From Neoarius graeffei (lineage: Eukaryota > Chordata > Actinopteri > Siluriformes > Ariidae): a stretch of 64,000 nt of DNA. Below are positions 1 through 10,262 of the stretch, piece after piece. The notes beneath the pieces were generated by a model. The model worked only from the letters and a program-made list of their open reading frames with translations, searched no databases and was not told the origin of the DNA. Location of the stretch: the NCBI RefSeq assembly GCF_027579695.1, contig NC_083579.1:72339371-72403370 (forward strand), read 5' to 3'. The translations under genes were made by a program, and so were the position numbers. The stretch's first letter is position 1. Each line of letters opens with the position of its first letter.

Positions 1-281
1 GATGAACAGTGTCGATTGTTATAATCTTCTATAACCGAAGGCCGTTCCACAGACCATGGAAATATTGCTGTGTCACAGTTTAAGTACGTCTTTTTCCTAC
101 CAGAGAAACGTAAGCTACAAACACTTGTCCATTTCGATTCAGTTGGAAGGTTTTCAATGTGGATTAAACTTATCCATTTCTTTCTTCTCTTCTCGACTGG
201 CAGCTGATAAAAGCTCAAATTAGGTGCTCTCTTTGTTGTGGAGACACAGTAAGGCACACAGCAATTCACTTTAGGTGGCAT
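1..281 (-). CDS. THAP-domain ORF, truncated by window edge
   Basis: Reading from the ATG at 281-279 to position 1 gives 93 open codons with no stop. The start MPPKVNCCVPYCVS, the Trp at residue 36 and the CSLRF segment near residue 55 make a THAP-type C2CH zinc finger, a DNA-binding fold found in P-element-like and other transposases and in host proteins. It is a close paralogue of the ORF at 14760-15170. The ligand position that is His there (CSLHF) is Arg here (CSLRF), so the zinc site should be impaired. The C-terminus lies outside the window. It sits beside repeat DNA and is most likely transposon-derived. Confidence 0.75.
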   Translation of the reverse strand, partial: MPPKVNCCVPYCVSTTKRAPNLSFYQLPVEKRRKKWISLIHIENLPTESKWTSVCSLRFSGRKKTYLNCDTAIFPWSVERPSVIEDYNNRHCS

Positions 282-1010
282 TCCCATAATTTCCAGTAAG
301 CCTGTGCTACTTGCTCTCCATAGCACCGGCTTGACTGCTTTATTAGCGTTCGCTAACACTACTGATGAATGCTACACTGGCTGGAAGGTGACTTCACTGC
401 TGCACTGACAGCACCAAGTTGCGGGTAAGCTAGTGTTGGCCTTCGAGAATGCTGATATGTTGATATGAAGAGAGTGTATTATAATAATAATAATAATAAT
501 GATTTTCTCGCGGTATATCCAATATATTCCATTCAGCTACTTGTCTTCAACTCGTTCAGTATCATGCTAGCTGAATGGAATATATCTGATATACCAGTCA
601 AAGCCAGCCAATATTATTTAAATATGTCACTCAGATCCACAATGTATTTTATATGAAAAATGTGTTTTTTTCAACACCAGAAGATAAATTTCATATCTTC
701 AAGACAACATATGATTTTCTTTTTATTATATCGACACATTCACAAAACAAAAAGTACCCAAATTTATCAAAACCGTTCATCGATATCCTCATGAGTGGCA
801 TGTAGAGAATTAAGTCACGGTTTTGGATCTCCATGTCCAAGATGTAGCTCGTATTAAAAATACAAGTAATGTATTTAAATAATATTGGCTGCCGTTAAGT
901 GGTCTATCAGATATATTCCGTTCAGCTAGCATGATCCTGAACAAGTCAAAGACGAGTAGCTGAATGGAATATATCTGATAGAGCACGAAAAAAGCCAGCC
1001 AATATTATTA
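282..1010 (+). repeat. Unclassified dispersed repeat with hairpins (part 1)
   Basis: This stretch shares blocks with 17460-17820, 52230-52400 (opposite strand) and 60960-61090 (opposite strand), including GCTAACACTACTGATGAA and the gene-dead text around it. It holds an (AAT)n run at about 479-500 and two near-perfect hairpins at 515-590 and 908-981, whose arms read CAGATATATTCCATTCAGCT and its complement. I see no coding capacity. It looks like a non-autonomous transposable element of unknown class. Confidence 0.55.
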
Positions 1011-1388
1011 TCTCATCTCATCTCATTATCTCTAGCCGCTTTATCCTTCTACAGGGTCGCAGGCAAGCTGGAGCCTATCCCAGCTGACTATGGGCGAAAG
1101 GCGGGGTACACCCTGGACAAGTCGCCAGGTCATCACAGGGCTGACACATAGACACAGACAACCATTCACACTCACATTCACACCTACGGTCAATTTAGAG
1201 TCACCAGTTAACCTAACCTGCATGTCTTTGGACTGTGGGGGAAACCGGAGCACCCGGAGGAAACCCACGCGGACACGGGGAGAACATGCAAACTCCGCAC
1301 AGAAAGGCCCTCGCCGGCCCCGGGGCTCGAACCCAGGACCTTCTTGCTGTGAGGCGACAGCGCTAACCACTACACCACCGTGCCGCCC
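1011..1388 (-). mobile_element. tRNA-derived SINE, full length
   Basis: On the minus strand it starts GGGCGGCACGGTGGTGTAG, has box A-like GTGTAGTGGTTAGC and box B-like GGTTCGAGCCC, a conserved body, and a GAGATAATGAGATGAG 3' end. It is flanked by the target duplication AATATTATTA at 1001-1010 and again from 1389. It interrupts the dispersed repeat around it. Confidence 0.85.
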
Positions 1389-2400
1389 AATATTATTATT
1401 ATTATTATTATTATACATACACACTCTCTTCATATCAGCTTTCTCGAAGGCAAATGTGAGCTTACCTGCGACTCAGTGCTGTTAGCGGGGCAATCCAGTT
1501 AGCTTCCAGCCGGCATAGCAGTAGCGTTAGAGAAGGCCAATGCCAGCTTACCCGCAACTTGGTACTGTTAGCATGGCAATCCAGTTACCTTCTAGGTGGT
1601 GTAGCATTAGCGAAGGCCAATGCTAGCTTACCCATGACTTGGTGCTGTTAGCGCGGCAATCTAGTTACCGTTTAGGTTGTGTAGTGTTAGTGAAGGCCAA
1701 TGCTAGCGTAGTCAAGCTTATTGCTGTTGTTGTTGTTGTTGTTGTTATTATTATTATTATTATTATTATTTTCCCTGTGTAATTTACTTAGTTACTTTTA
1801 AAATCAACATTGACAGCTACATACACCAGAGCAACCTGGCAGCCAAAATTCTCTCAAAATCTTCCGCTTTTAATGAAGCAAACCTCATGGCCATGTTTGT
1901 TTACAAACTGTCAGCCACTCACTAGCGCAGAAATTTTACATCTCCGACATGTCTCTTTTCCAGTTTTTCTATGTCTGTTGGTATGTTTTTCCCTTGTAAA
2001 TATGCATGAAGAATATATAATGAAGTTTTGGTAGCCTTTCGGGTGTTCATCTCATCTTTAGTTTCAGATTTCAGTTTATTTATTTAGTACTTAAACCAAG
2101 CACTGGATTAGCCTCGTCTTCTCTCTTTCCTGGCCGACAAAGAAATGATTGTGCACATGTGCAGCAGAAAAGGTTTGTCATTAGATGTTCACATGAGCTC
2201 TGGCGTGTGATGTCATGTTGTCTTGACAACATGCAATATTATAACAATATTGCACGCTCATTCTCCATTGGGTAGAGTGGCGTAATACATGCAGGATAAG
2301 CGATATGATAACGATATTGCATGCTATCGATAGACCCGCTAGAAGGGAATAGAACACATTTTTATTCCATGGATAAAGTGGCCCGAATGTATAATATTTC
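1389..2400 (+). repeat. Unclassified dispersed repeat (part 2) with about 84-bp tandem array
   Basis: After an (ATT)n run, 1444-1705 holds three to four copies of a roughly 84-bp unit containing AAGGCCAATGCTAGCTTACC and GCTGTTAGCGNGGCAATC. An (ATT/GTT) microsatellite follows at 1723-1770. The block 2040-2380 matches the opposite strand of 17040-17400. Nothing convincing is coded. Confidence 0.55.
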
Positions 2401-2780
2401 CTAATAAAACACTCATGACTATATAATATATGCTAGTTACTTTCTCTTATCACTTCTATTATACCAACGACAAACAGCCGTTATCTTGGAATGGAATTCA
2501 GCTGTTCTCAAGGCTTTATAATAGAAGGTTACAAAGTGCTGACACCTGAGACTCCTTCCATAAATATCTCGTTCAAGAAATATTTAAAAATATGTTTATT
2601 AGTATTTGTTATGGACTATGAGGAGCATCCACCATACAAGTCCCTCTGAATTAGCTGTTCCTATTAAAAAGCTAGCAGATTAGAAGAAGCGTATTAATAT
2701 AAACCTGTGATTTGAATGACAGCTAAAACGATAGTCAAGAATTCAGCAGCCCTGTGGAATAAGGTTCCAAAGAATACAAC
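2401..2780. other. No feature recognised
   Basis: AT-rich sequence 3' of V1. I see no gene, RNA or classified repeat here. Confidence 0.4.
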
Positions 2781-2797
2781 TGCTCTTGATACAGTAT

Positions 2798-2800
<3 letters not shown>

Positions 2801-2854
<54 letters not shown>
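2801..2854. repeat. (GT)n microsatellite next to V1 signal
   Basis: A long GT run lies about 25 bp downstream (in gene sense) of the V1 nonamer. Confidence 0.95.
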
Positions 2855-2858
<4 letters not shown>

Positions 2859-2878
2859 CATATATGGAGTGCATGGGA

Positions 2879-2916
2879 GGTTTTTGTAGCAGAGTGAGAT
2901 GACTTGGAGCACTGTG
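2879..2916 (-). other. V1 recombination signal (RSS)
   Basis: Heptamer CACAGTG (2916-2910), 22-bp spacer, nonamer ACAAAAACC (2887-2879) on the minus strand. Both motifs are consensus. Confidence 0.92.
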
Positions 2917-3351
2917 CTGTACTTGCTGCACAGTAATACAAAGCAGTGTGCTCAGCTGCTGTCAGTTCAACAAGATGGAGTTTTGACTGTTTTTGACCAT
3001 CTCCAGATACATTAAAGTGACTTGAGAAAGAAGGTTCAACATTTCTATTCTTGTAACGTACATGTGCTATAAGTTTCAGTGACGTATCGTTAACAGACTG
3101 TTGATACCATGAGATCATATAAAGTGATGAACTGCTGTGTTTGCAGAAAATTTCAATGTTTTCTCCTTGAAAACTCAGCATGTCAGAAGGACTTTGATGA
3201 ATGTCATAGTTTTCCTGCTGTCCTGGAAAATAAAGTCAAAATTTATTTTTAGTGTAGAATTTTAATTTTGTGCTGTGTGTGTGCCATATCGTGGTATTAA
3301 CTCACCCTGTACTGAATGTAAGACAGCCAGAAGGAGAATGTGTGTCCTCAT
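2917..3351 (-). CDS. T-cell receptor V segment V1 (family C)
   Basis: The leader exon 3351-3306 encodes MRTHILLLAVLHSVQG, a hydrophobic signal peptide, and ends at a GT donor. An 83-bp intron follows, then the V exon 3222-2917. The V domain shows IEIFCKH (first Cys), ISWYQQS (core Trp), LKLIAHV and ALYYCAAS (second Cys), then runs into a consensus RSS. The gene would be joined to a D/J segment to form the antigen-binding domain of a receptor chain on the T-cell membrane. The ISWYQQ plus CAAS style recalls fish sequences annotated as TCR beta V. It is the only member of its family here. Exons look intact. Locus assignment (beta versus alpha/delta) is inference. Confidence 0.85.
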
Positions 3352-4360
3352 CCTGAAGGGTTTCTGAGATGTAAATGAATAGAATGGATTTTCATTCAAA
3401 ACCACAAACTCATAGTATGATTCTGCCTGAGATGAGCTCATGAACAGGAACTCCAGTCTGTTACAGAAACATGCACGGAGTGGACGCATTAAGAGGTTCC
3501 ACCCAGATCAGTGTTAATACGCATGCGCATATGATCACAGTAACACAGTCAGACAGTATGTATTAACTGTGTTTTAATTTTTTTCCAATAAAATTGGGTT
3601 AGTGTGTGTGTGTGTGTGTGTGTTAGAGTGTGGAGTTAGATGTTATGCATACATTTGAATAATTTAATCAATTATTACTTTCAAGTTATATTGCCTTTCA
3701 GATTTTTCAAGTGTAGGTCATAAAAAGAATTTTCCCCGACACCTAATTATTTTTGTTTAGTGGACCAAAAGCGACTAAATTCGAATCACAGATTTCCAAT
3801 TTTATTATTTTTTTAACTGAACAATTAAGGAATTTATCTCCACGTGGCCCTAAATTCTCTGATATTTTTTCCTGCTTCACCATGACCCAAGTCCAGATAC
3901 TATGTCATGCATCATGGTGGTGGTGGGCTTTCCCCGTTCACGCAAGGCATTGTGGGATACAAATTTGAAACAGGAGAGAAAAATGGAGATCGTGAGTGTA
4001 CGAATGAAACCTGAAAGCCCGACTACAGTAACGGAACGCGAGAAGAAAAGACGTTATGTTATATGCGAAGGAAAGGAAACGCAGGACCAAACTAATAAAT
4101 ATCGGCGGTCAGCGAGCATCTCGGTGTGATCAGCTGTTCGTTTAGCGACAGAATGATGGAACTCTCAGTGCACGGTCAACGGTAAACCTGTAGATGGCAG
4201 TATTGCAGCACTGTGGATACCAGCTACTGTAAAACCCAAAAGAAGAAGAAAAAGGAGGAGGTAAACCTGTGCATGCACACATGGACTTCCTCTGTCTGCT
4301 TGACTGCATGAAACGGGTGATTTCATGCACATTATTTGCTTTAATCCCATCACATTAAAT
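3352..4360. other. V1 5' flank; nothing further recognised
   Basis: Upstream flank of V1, including a short (GT)n run at 3602-3622. Short open frames here have no recognisable domain and no V-like or RNA gene signature. Confidence 0.4.
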
Positions 4361-5692
4361 AACTTCCCAGCCACAGAATGGCCTGATATTTTGTGAGATA
4401 TTACAGAAATAAACATACATCACAATGATCAAGTTTCAGAGGGAAATAAATTTCACCGATTTTATGAAATCGAAAGGCCATCTAGCTTTAAGCTTCATGT
4501 GCAGGTTTTTTTTTTTTAAATGGACAGATGTATGGATGATAGATAGATAGACTAAATACATCGTGTATTACACGGGGCCAAGGTGCACCCGTACAGATAT
4601 AGTATAACCTGGGTGCGATTTGCTGGGGGGGATCATCCCCCCCCCCTCTGGTTTTTATCTCTGCTGAAAAAAAATCCTCTGGGACAACCCCGTCAATAAA
4701 ACAAACAAACCAAAAAAAAGTTGACATGACAGGCATGTTGTGACACAGTTTTCTATGGTCTACATTGCACTCACTTTCAAAATGACCCGAAGTGGCAGCT
4801 TTGATGTTCACGAACGTCCCCAGCAAATAGATACATTGTAGATAATAACAATATCTTTGCGTTCTATGCAGGGATGCAAACAGCGCGCCTTTTGGCGGAT
4901 GCCGCCTTTTTCACGGCTGATTTTTTTTGGGGGGGACGTTGGAGTGTCTGATTATAATTTCAAAGTAAATTCTGTATTAAAATTACTAAATAAGCAAATC
5001 CGTTACAGTCCATGAAACAGGAAGTATAAGGATGAGAAAAAAAAACAGTTTAAATCGGAAAGCTGCGCACAATGTGAACTGTGCCATCAGAGCAAACTGT
5101 TCATTTAGTATTCATGTATTTTAGTGATTTTCGAGTCACTGTCCATTTGTCCATTTAATCCGAAGGGAGAGAAACATCACAGCAACGCGACAAGCAATGC
5201 GAACTTTGTTGTGTTAGTGTTCGTGTATTTAGTCAGAGAGATAGGAAGATGAATTTACTATCTCTGGTTTAGTGTTCGTTTTCATTTAGTGTTATTCATT
5301 TGATATCATCAGATGTTATTGAGCTGTTAGCCTATTGTTACCTTAATTTTGTGACGTTTCATGATTAAAAAAAACCCATCCCCCCTTCTGGTTTTTTGAC
5401 AAATCGTACCCTGAGTATAACCAGGGGTGGAATAACTTTCCAGCCATAGAATGGCCTGATATTTTGTGAGATATTACAGAAATAAACATATATCACAATG
5501 ATCAAGTTTCAGAGGGAAATAAATTTCACCGATTTTATGAAATCGAAAGGCCATCTTGCTTTAAGCTTCATGTGCAGGGGTTTTTTTTTAAATGGACAGA
5601 TGTATGGATGATAGATAGATAGACTGTAAATACATCGTGTATTACACGGGGCCAAGGTGCACCCGTACAGATATAGTATAACCAGGGGTGGA
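4361..5692. repeat. Direct duplication of about 260 bp split by a transposon
   Basis: 4361-4608 (ending GATATAGTATAAC) recurs at 5434-5692 with few differences, including the ACAGATGTATGGATGATAG and GTATTACACGGGGCCAAGG blocks. The left copy continues at 5416 after an inserted element. I know no function for the unit. Confidence 0.8.
4609..5415. mobile_element. Small non-autonomous DNA transposon
   Basis: The 807-bp insertion has imperfect inverted ends (CTGGGTGCGATTTG at the left; the right end complements to CTCAGGGTACGATTTG). The direct repeat TATAAC flanks it at 4603-4608 and 5416-5421. A poly-C and CTGGTTTT motif near each end is also inverted. No transposase is seen. The superfamily is uncertain; hAT-like is possible, though a 6-bp duplication is short for hAT. 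Confidence 0.65.
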
Positions 5693-6025
5693 ACAGAACA
5701 GACAATGTGTAGTCTCATTAAAATACTTGAGTACATGGTTCACTATAACAGTAATTTTTTTTTTAAATAATGAAATCAAAGTATATTATATGTTTAACAA
5801 ATAAAACAATCAACTTTATGGCATTTATTTTTTATCAGAGTGAAGAAAAAATAATAATGCAGTTAACCTCAGAAAACTGTCAGAGAACAACAATCCTGAA
5901 AAAACAGCAACTACTTAGTACACGTTTATTTGTCTATTTATTTTTTTTATATATTTTTGTCCTTTTAAAAAAAAATAGAGAACAACCAAACCCAATAGAC
6001 ACCAGGAAGCCATTTTAGTAGAACA

Positions 6026-6066
<41 letters not shown>

Positions 6067-6369
6067 GAAGAAGAAGAATCTGCTAAAACCTACCTAATTG
6101 TTTTGTGGGACCCTTATGAGGCAAAAGAAATACAAATGCTCCAGTCTCCTTTCACTTAAACAAACGAATCAACAGCACCATCTACAGACCATAGATTTGC
6201 GAGGACAGACCATAACATGGACTAGAGTACCAGGCAGCTTTGTAAAATCATTTTTAAAAATAAATAATTTGTTTGTTATTAATCTTAGGTTATGGGCACA
6301 TCCATTATATAAGTACCTCTGAATGAACCGTTACTACAGAAATGATAACTTAAAATAAACACATAAAAT
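5693..6369. other. AT-rich, (TAA)n microsatellite, no gene
   Basis: Low-complexity AT-rich sequence with a (TAA)n run at about 6026-6066. No gene is supported. Confidence 0.5.
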
Positions 6370-6514
6370 GGGGTGGCACAGTTGTGCAGTGTTTAGCACT
6401 GTCACCTCACAGCAAGAAGGTTCTGGGTTCAAGCCCAGTGGCCGACGAGGGCCTTTCTGTGTGGAGTTTGCATGTTCTCCCCGTGTCTGTGTGGGTTTCC
6501 CCCGGGTGCTCTCG
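6370..6514 (+). mobile_element. SINE fragment (5' part)
   Basis: Carries the tRNA-like head, box B-like GGTTCAAGCCC and the body up to GGGTGCTCTCG, then stops and joins a short CCCTGGACAAG piece, so the 3' half is rearranged. Confidence 0.75.
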
Positions 6515-6914
6515 CCCTGGACAAGCCAAAACTTGGACATTTATCAAAAACTAACCCATCATGATACATTTTTGAAAGACATTTTTTCTTTTAATATAGA
6601 GTCCTTCAAATCTGAAAATGCGCCACTGTCTTCACTATGAAAATAACGTTACTTACTGATCAAAAAAATAGATTTTAATATATTTTTAAGACATTATTTT
6701 ATTTAATTTATACCATTTATTAATAATATATTTATTTTCAAGATTTGGAACATGCTACATACATGACAGATTCATTATTAAGCTGCAACTCTTCTCACAT
6801 AACAGGACAGACAACACAAGTTATCCAAACAATGTTTCTTTGTTAGGGAATTAAATGATTGTAAATAGATTTACAAATTAAAGTCTGTTGGTGCTAATTT
6901 TCATTTCAAAAACT
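6515..6914. other. No feature recognised
   Basis: AT-rich sequence between a SINE fragment and a LINE tail. Nothing recognised. Confidence 0.4.
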
Positions 6915-7073
6915 GATTAGATTAGATTAGATTAGATTAGATTAGATTAGATTAGATTAGATTAGATTAGATTAGATTAGAGAGAACTTTACTGATCCCT
7001 TTGGGAGGATTCCCTCAAGGAAATTAAAATTCCAGCATTATTACAGGATAAACAGAGAATAGAAAATAGAGAA
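6915..7073 (-). mobile_element. Rex1/Babar-like LINE 3' end
   Basis: A (GATTA)n tail followed by AACTTTACTGATCCCTTTGG is the complement of the 3' end of the LINEs at 27162-28744 and 45200-46645. Only the 3' untranslated end is present, typical 5' truncation by target-primed reverse transcription. Confidence 0.85.
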
Positions 7074-7447
7074 GGGGCGGCATGGTGGTGTAGTGGTTAG
7101 CGCTGTTGCCTCACAGCTAAGGTCCAGGTTCGAGCCCCGTGGCCAGCGAGGGCCTTTCTGTGCGGAGTTTGCATTTTCTCCCCTTGTCCACGTGGGTTTC
7201 CTCCGGGTGCTCCGGTTTCCCCCACATTCCAAAGACATGCAGGTTAGGTTAACTGGTGACTCTAATTTGACTGTAGGTGTGAATGTGAGTGTGAATGGTT
7301 GTCTGTGTCTATGTGTCAGCCCTGTGATGATCTGGCGACTTGTCCAGGGTGTACCCCGCCTTTCGCCCGTAGTCAGCTGGGATAGGCTCCAGCTTGCCTG
7401 CGACCCTGTAGAACAGGATAAAGCGGCTACAGATAATGAGATGAGAT
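7074..7447 (+). mobile_element. tRNA-derived SINE, full length
   Basis: Complete head, body and GATAATGAGATGAGA end, abutting the LINE 3' fragment on its left. Confidence 0.85.
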
Positions 7448-7689
7448 ACTTCAACTACTATTTAAGTAGGCCATGTAGTCTGGAACTAGGAAAAAGAATT
7501 GTGTAATGAAAAATGATTGTTCAAAAATGACACAGCTCTTACAAGCATAATAACATTAGGAAGTGTGACACACAGCAATTCATCACTTTTACAAAAACTT
7601 GAAAAACTGTGGTCTGGTTGAACTTTTCTTTTCATCCAGAACAGGCATTGATAGTCTTTTGGTGATGCTGATAATGGATTCTATCGATA

Positions 7690-7936
7690 TGTCAGGATGT
7701 GTTGGCCACTCGTACAGTCCAGTAGAAGTTTTCTCCAGGTTGCTTGCGACCCTGTAGAACAGGATAAGCAACTACAGATAATGGATGGATGGATGAAGCT
7801 TAACCATAGTTTGAAGCTGACCACACAGACAAAGAAAAAGCCTTCTGGAGGAGAGCTGTATGGTCAGGTGAGACAAAGACTGAGTTGTTTGGCCACAATG
7901 ACCACCATGTGTATTTATATTCATGTATAATTTAAC
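7690..7936 (+). mobile_element. Fragment of a Tc1 element already carrying a SINE
   Basis: The SINE 3' piece (TGCGACCCTGTAGAACAGG) runs into Tc1 transposase DNA (AAAGCCTTCTGGAGGAGAGC) with the same junction, AAGCTTAACCATAGTTTGAA, seen on the other strand at 8935-9070. It is a second copy of a SINE-in-Tc1 composite in inverted orientation. Confidence 0.75.
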
Positions 7937-8205
7937 TTCAGCTGGAAAAACCTCCTTGATCTGGAATTTAAAAAAAAAATGCTAACGAGGACAGATACAG
8001 CAGCGTCTGTCAAGGTTACGTGAGAGTTTTCGTCATATCTGAAAACTGTTCACGATCACTGCACTTGGACAGACAGTTATATGAAAACAGTGTCTGTCGC
8101 TGAATGGCCTTTTTTTTTTACCTCAAACTTCCAATTCGAAAAAGGTGTATTTATATTCATGTATAATTTATATTGTGAATAAAGTTCAAAATTGTACATT
8201 GTTTA

Positions 8206-9948
8206 CAGTGTGGTCAGAAGTTTACATGTCACTGTAGTGACATGACTGTCATCTTGGATATGAATGTCATGGCAATATTTGGGCTTTCAGTAATTTCTTT
8301 GAACTGTTCTGTTTCTGTGGCAGAATGATTGTACAGCATACATCTTTAATAAAAAAAAACACTATAATTTGGTTTTAATTTTCTTTGGGTTTTCTGAAAT
8401 CAACCCAGGGTCAAAATTATACATACACGGTCATAAATATACATACAGCACACCTAATATTTGGGTAAAATGTCTCTTCGCAAGATTCACCTTGACCAAA
8501 CATTTTTATTTACCATGAACAAGCTTCTGGCAGAATTCTGGTTGGATATCTCATGACTCTTCATGGTAGAATTGGTAGAGTTCAATTATTATTATTTTTT
8601 TCTTGGCATGGACATGACTTATAAGCACGGTCCATATATTTTCAATCGGGTTGAAGTCAGGACTTGTTTTAAGCTTAATGTTAGCCTGCTTTATCCTCCA
8701 CAACCAGCTCTGATGCGTGTTTGGGTTCATTGTCCTGTTGTAAGTCCCAAGTCATGTTCAAGTTTCTGATGGTTTATGCTGAAGAATTCTGAGGTAGTCC
8801 TCCTTCTTCTTTATTCCATCCACTTTGAGCAATGAACCAGTTCCACTGGCAGCAAAACAGCCCCAGAGCATGATGATCCTACCACCACCACCAGCTGGTA
8901 CAGTGTCCCTCTGTACATAGTGGTCATTGTGGCCAAACAACTCAGTCTTTGTCTCACCTGACCATACAGCTTTCCATCAGAAGGCTTTTTCTTTGTCTGT
9001 GTGGTCAGCTTCAAACTATAGTTAAGCTTCATCCATCCATCCATTATCTGTAGATGCTTATCCTGTTCTACAGGGTCGCAAGCAAGCTGGAGCCTATCCC
9101 AGCTGACTATGGGTGAGAGGTGAGGCACACCCTGGACAAGTTGCCAGGTTATTGCAGGGCTGACAAATTACTGTAAGTTAAGCTTGAAGGTGTCAATTTT
9201 GGAGCAGGGGGTTATTTCTTAGCAGCTTCTTAGTCCATGGTGATCTGGAGTGTAGACAGTGATCCATCAGCTTCCAGTTCATGGCAGGGCTGTGCCATGG
9301 TGGTTCCCAGGTTGTTCCTGACCATCCAAACCAATTTCCTTTCAGCTGAGGGTGACAGTTTGGGTTTTCTTGAAGCAAAGTGGCTTGGCAAAGTGACTAC
9401 ACCTAACAATAACTTGCATACAATTGTTTGAACTGATCTTGGAATTTGCAGTTGTTTAGAAATGGCTCCAAGAGACATTCCGGAGTTGTGTATATCTGTG
9501 ATCCTCTTTCTCAGATCTGCACTGAGCTCCTTGGACTTTCCCATTTTACTGTGTGTTGTCAATCCAATGAATGCTGTAAACAAACCCTTTTTATGAAGGC
9601 ACAGAGAAGCTACCAGCTGTAGTCAATCATGGTCACTAATAAAAAAGTTAAAGGAACTCGGCCTTGGCAAGATAAGAGACATTTTGGAAGTTTCAGCTCC
9701 TCTGAATTAATAATCTAAGTGAGCGTATGTTAATTTTTGACCCTGTATGTATCATTTTGACCCTGTGTTGATTTCAGAAAACCTGAATAGAATTAAAACT
9801 TGTACAGCAATTTTTAGTGTTTTTTTTTTTTAAAGATGTATGCTATATAATCATTCTGCCACAGGAAAAAAAAAACAGTTCAGAGAAATTACTGAAAGCA
9901 CAAATATTGCCATTCATGACACTGTATGTAAACTTCTGACCACAACTG
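8206..9948 (-). mobile_element. Tc1-like transposon, decayed
   Basis: Inverted ends CAGTGTGGTCAGAAGTTTAC and its complement are flanked by TA dinucleotides at 8204 and 9949. The minus strand encodes transposase remains. The N-terminus MGKSKELSADLRKRI (from 9544) leads a helix-turn-helix region. Pieces of the DDE catalytic core follow, including QDNEPKHA with a catalytic Asp and SPDFNPIENIW with the Glu. The frame is broken several times and interrupted by a SINE fragment at 9030-9176. It is not expected to make an active enzyme. Confidence 0.85.
9030..9176 (-). mobile_element. SINE 3' fragment inserted in Tc1
   Basis: The SINE 3' body is flanked by the 9-bp duplication GTTAAGCTT (9021-9029 and 9177-9185), so it entered after the Tc1 element. 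Confidence 0.85.
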
Positions 9949-9950
9949 TA

Positions 9951-10262
9951 TATTTAAAAGGTTAGGAAAACATTAAAGATTTGTGTCCCATCGCTCATGT
10001 CCAAATTTTATACCATGAAATTCTGAAGATTCTTGCACTTCCGTCTGCATCAGAGTGCAACAAATTAACTGACAATTTTAGTATTGTTTATTTTATCTCT
10101 TTGAACTCTTCCAATAATAATTTGCACTTAAATTATGAAAATAGTTAAATAATAATGTTTTACAAGCCAAAAATTTGGACAGGTATCAGAAAACTGTAGA
10201 GCAAATAGAGAGACAGCTGCAAATTCTACTGAATAACATGAGACATACATATTCACCATATA
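9951..10262. other. Spacer between two Tc1 elements
   Basis: AT-rich, no feature seen. Confidence 0.4.

Noticed and set aside
1090-1485. Open frames of 80-137 codons repeating MGERRGTPWTSRQVITGL or its reverse in many places
   Set aside because: They are translations of the common SINE on either strand, not genes.
2694-2931. His-Thr repeat proteins at GT runs
   Set aside because: Microsatellite translation; at 2735-3181 the V1 frame simply reads on through its RSS.
6915-6985. Direct GATTA repeats considered as a CRISPR-like or telomere-like array
   Set aside because: They are the 5-bp tail repeats of a LINE, with matching 3' end sequence adjacent.
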